A stretch of DNA of 5,736 nt from Thermoleophilia bacterium (lineage in GTDB: Bacteria > Actinomycetota > Thermoleophilia > Gaiellales > Gaiellaceae), in NCBI GenBank assembly GCA_025936595.1, contig JAICTB010000152.1:1-5736 (forward strand). Reading direction: 5' to 3'. The position numbers and the translations under genes are program-made. The notes beneath the pieces were generated by a model. The model ran no database searches, had not been told where the DNA came from, and saw only the letters and a list, made by a program, of their open reading frames with translations. Below are positions 5,623 through 5,736 of this stretch, in pieces (the first letter of the stretch is position 1; each line of letters starts with the position of its first letter).

Positions 5623-5736
5623 GCGTGCAAAGCGCGACCGGCGTCATCCTGAGCGCGCTGCCGGTGGGCGAGCGCGTCGGCATCGCGTTCTCGGGCGGGC
5701 TCGACACGAGCTGCGCACTCGCGTGGATGCGCGAGA
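5619..5736 (+). CDS. argG: Argininosuccinate synthase, N-terminal fragment (cut by the window end)
   Basis: The first 39 codons of ArgG, which joins citrulline and aspartate using ATP to make argininosuccinate. The N-type ATP pyrophosphatase loop SGGLDTS is at residues 25-31. The lead-in [20 protein letters not shown] closely resembles E. coli ArgG ([20 protein letters not shown] as I recall it) rather than the shorter form common in actinobacteria, which begins nearly at the P-loop with a VILAYSGGLDTS-like strand. It should therefore belong to the longer class of about 450 residues. GTG at 5619 overlaps the argR stop in GTGA and follows a strong GGAGG. The reading frame is open to the last base; the rest lies outside the window. 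Confidence 0.93.
   Translation, partial: [39 protein letters not shown]

Noticed and set aside
1..5736. Mobile elements, CRISPR arrays, tRNA or rRNA genes, phage-defence genes
   Set aside because: No transposase, terminal repeats, regularly spaced repeats, tRNA-like cloverleaf or rRNA sequence was seen; nearly every base is accounted for by the cell-wall pair and the arg operon.

Overview
The window is very GC-rich (about 70% by eye, with codons strongly biased to G or C at the third position). Overlapping genes with frequent GTG starts, and an argC-J-B-D-R-G order resembling the Streptomyces type of arginine cluster, point to a high-GC actinobacterium. Protein flavour suggests a deep-branching class such as Thermoleophilia, but that placement is inference and cannot be settled from sequence alone.

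Region 1 (1-1241) holds two divergent cell-wall genes. On the minus strand, 630 to 49 encodes a small M15 (VanY/D-Ala-D-Ala carboxypeptidase-like) zinc peptidase. On the plus strand, 648 to 1241 encodes a YkuD-type L,D-transpeptidase-like protein with a short hydrophobic N-terminus. Their starts lie only 17 to 29 bp apart. The first 48 bases hold no gene, only a short GC hairpin.

Region 2 (1242-1270) is a 29-bp AT-rich gap before argC. With the last bases of the L,D-transpeptidase gene it carries two copies of a 15-bp element spaced exactly 20 bp apart. This is a plausible paired ArgR operator. The second copy contains a -10-like TATAGT placed so that transcription would start at or almost at the argC ATG.

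Region 3 (1271-5736) is a tightly packed arginine biosynthesis operon: argC, argJ, argB, argD, argR and the first 39 codons of argG. Every one of the five junctions is a 4-bp ATGA or GTGA overlap, so the genes are probably co-transcribed and translationally coupled. ArgJ (acetyl transfer), ArgB (phosphorylation), ArgC (reduction) and ArgD (transamination) form the acetyl-recycling route from glutamate to ornithine. ArgG begins the citrulline-to-arginine part. ArgR is the arginine-sensing repressor that presumably acts on the operator before argC. No argF lies between argD and argR, where mycobacteria and corynebacteria have it.

No novel system is evident. The points most worth checking are the paired operator with a near-leaderless argC promoter, an unusually compact ArgB, an Asp-to-Asn change in the arginine-binding GDD motif of ArgR, the E. 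coli-like class of ArgG, and the compact divergent cell-wall gene pair.
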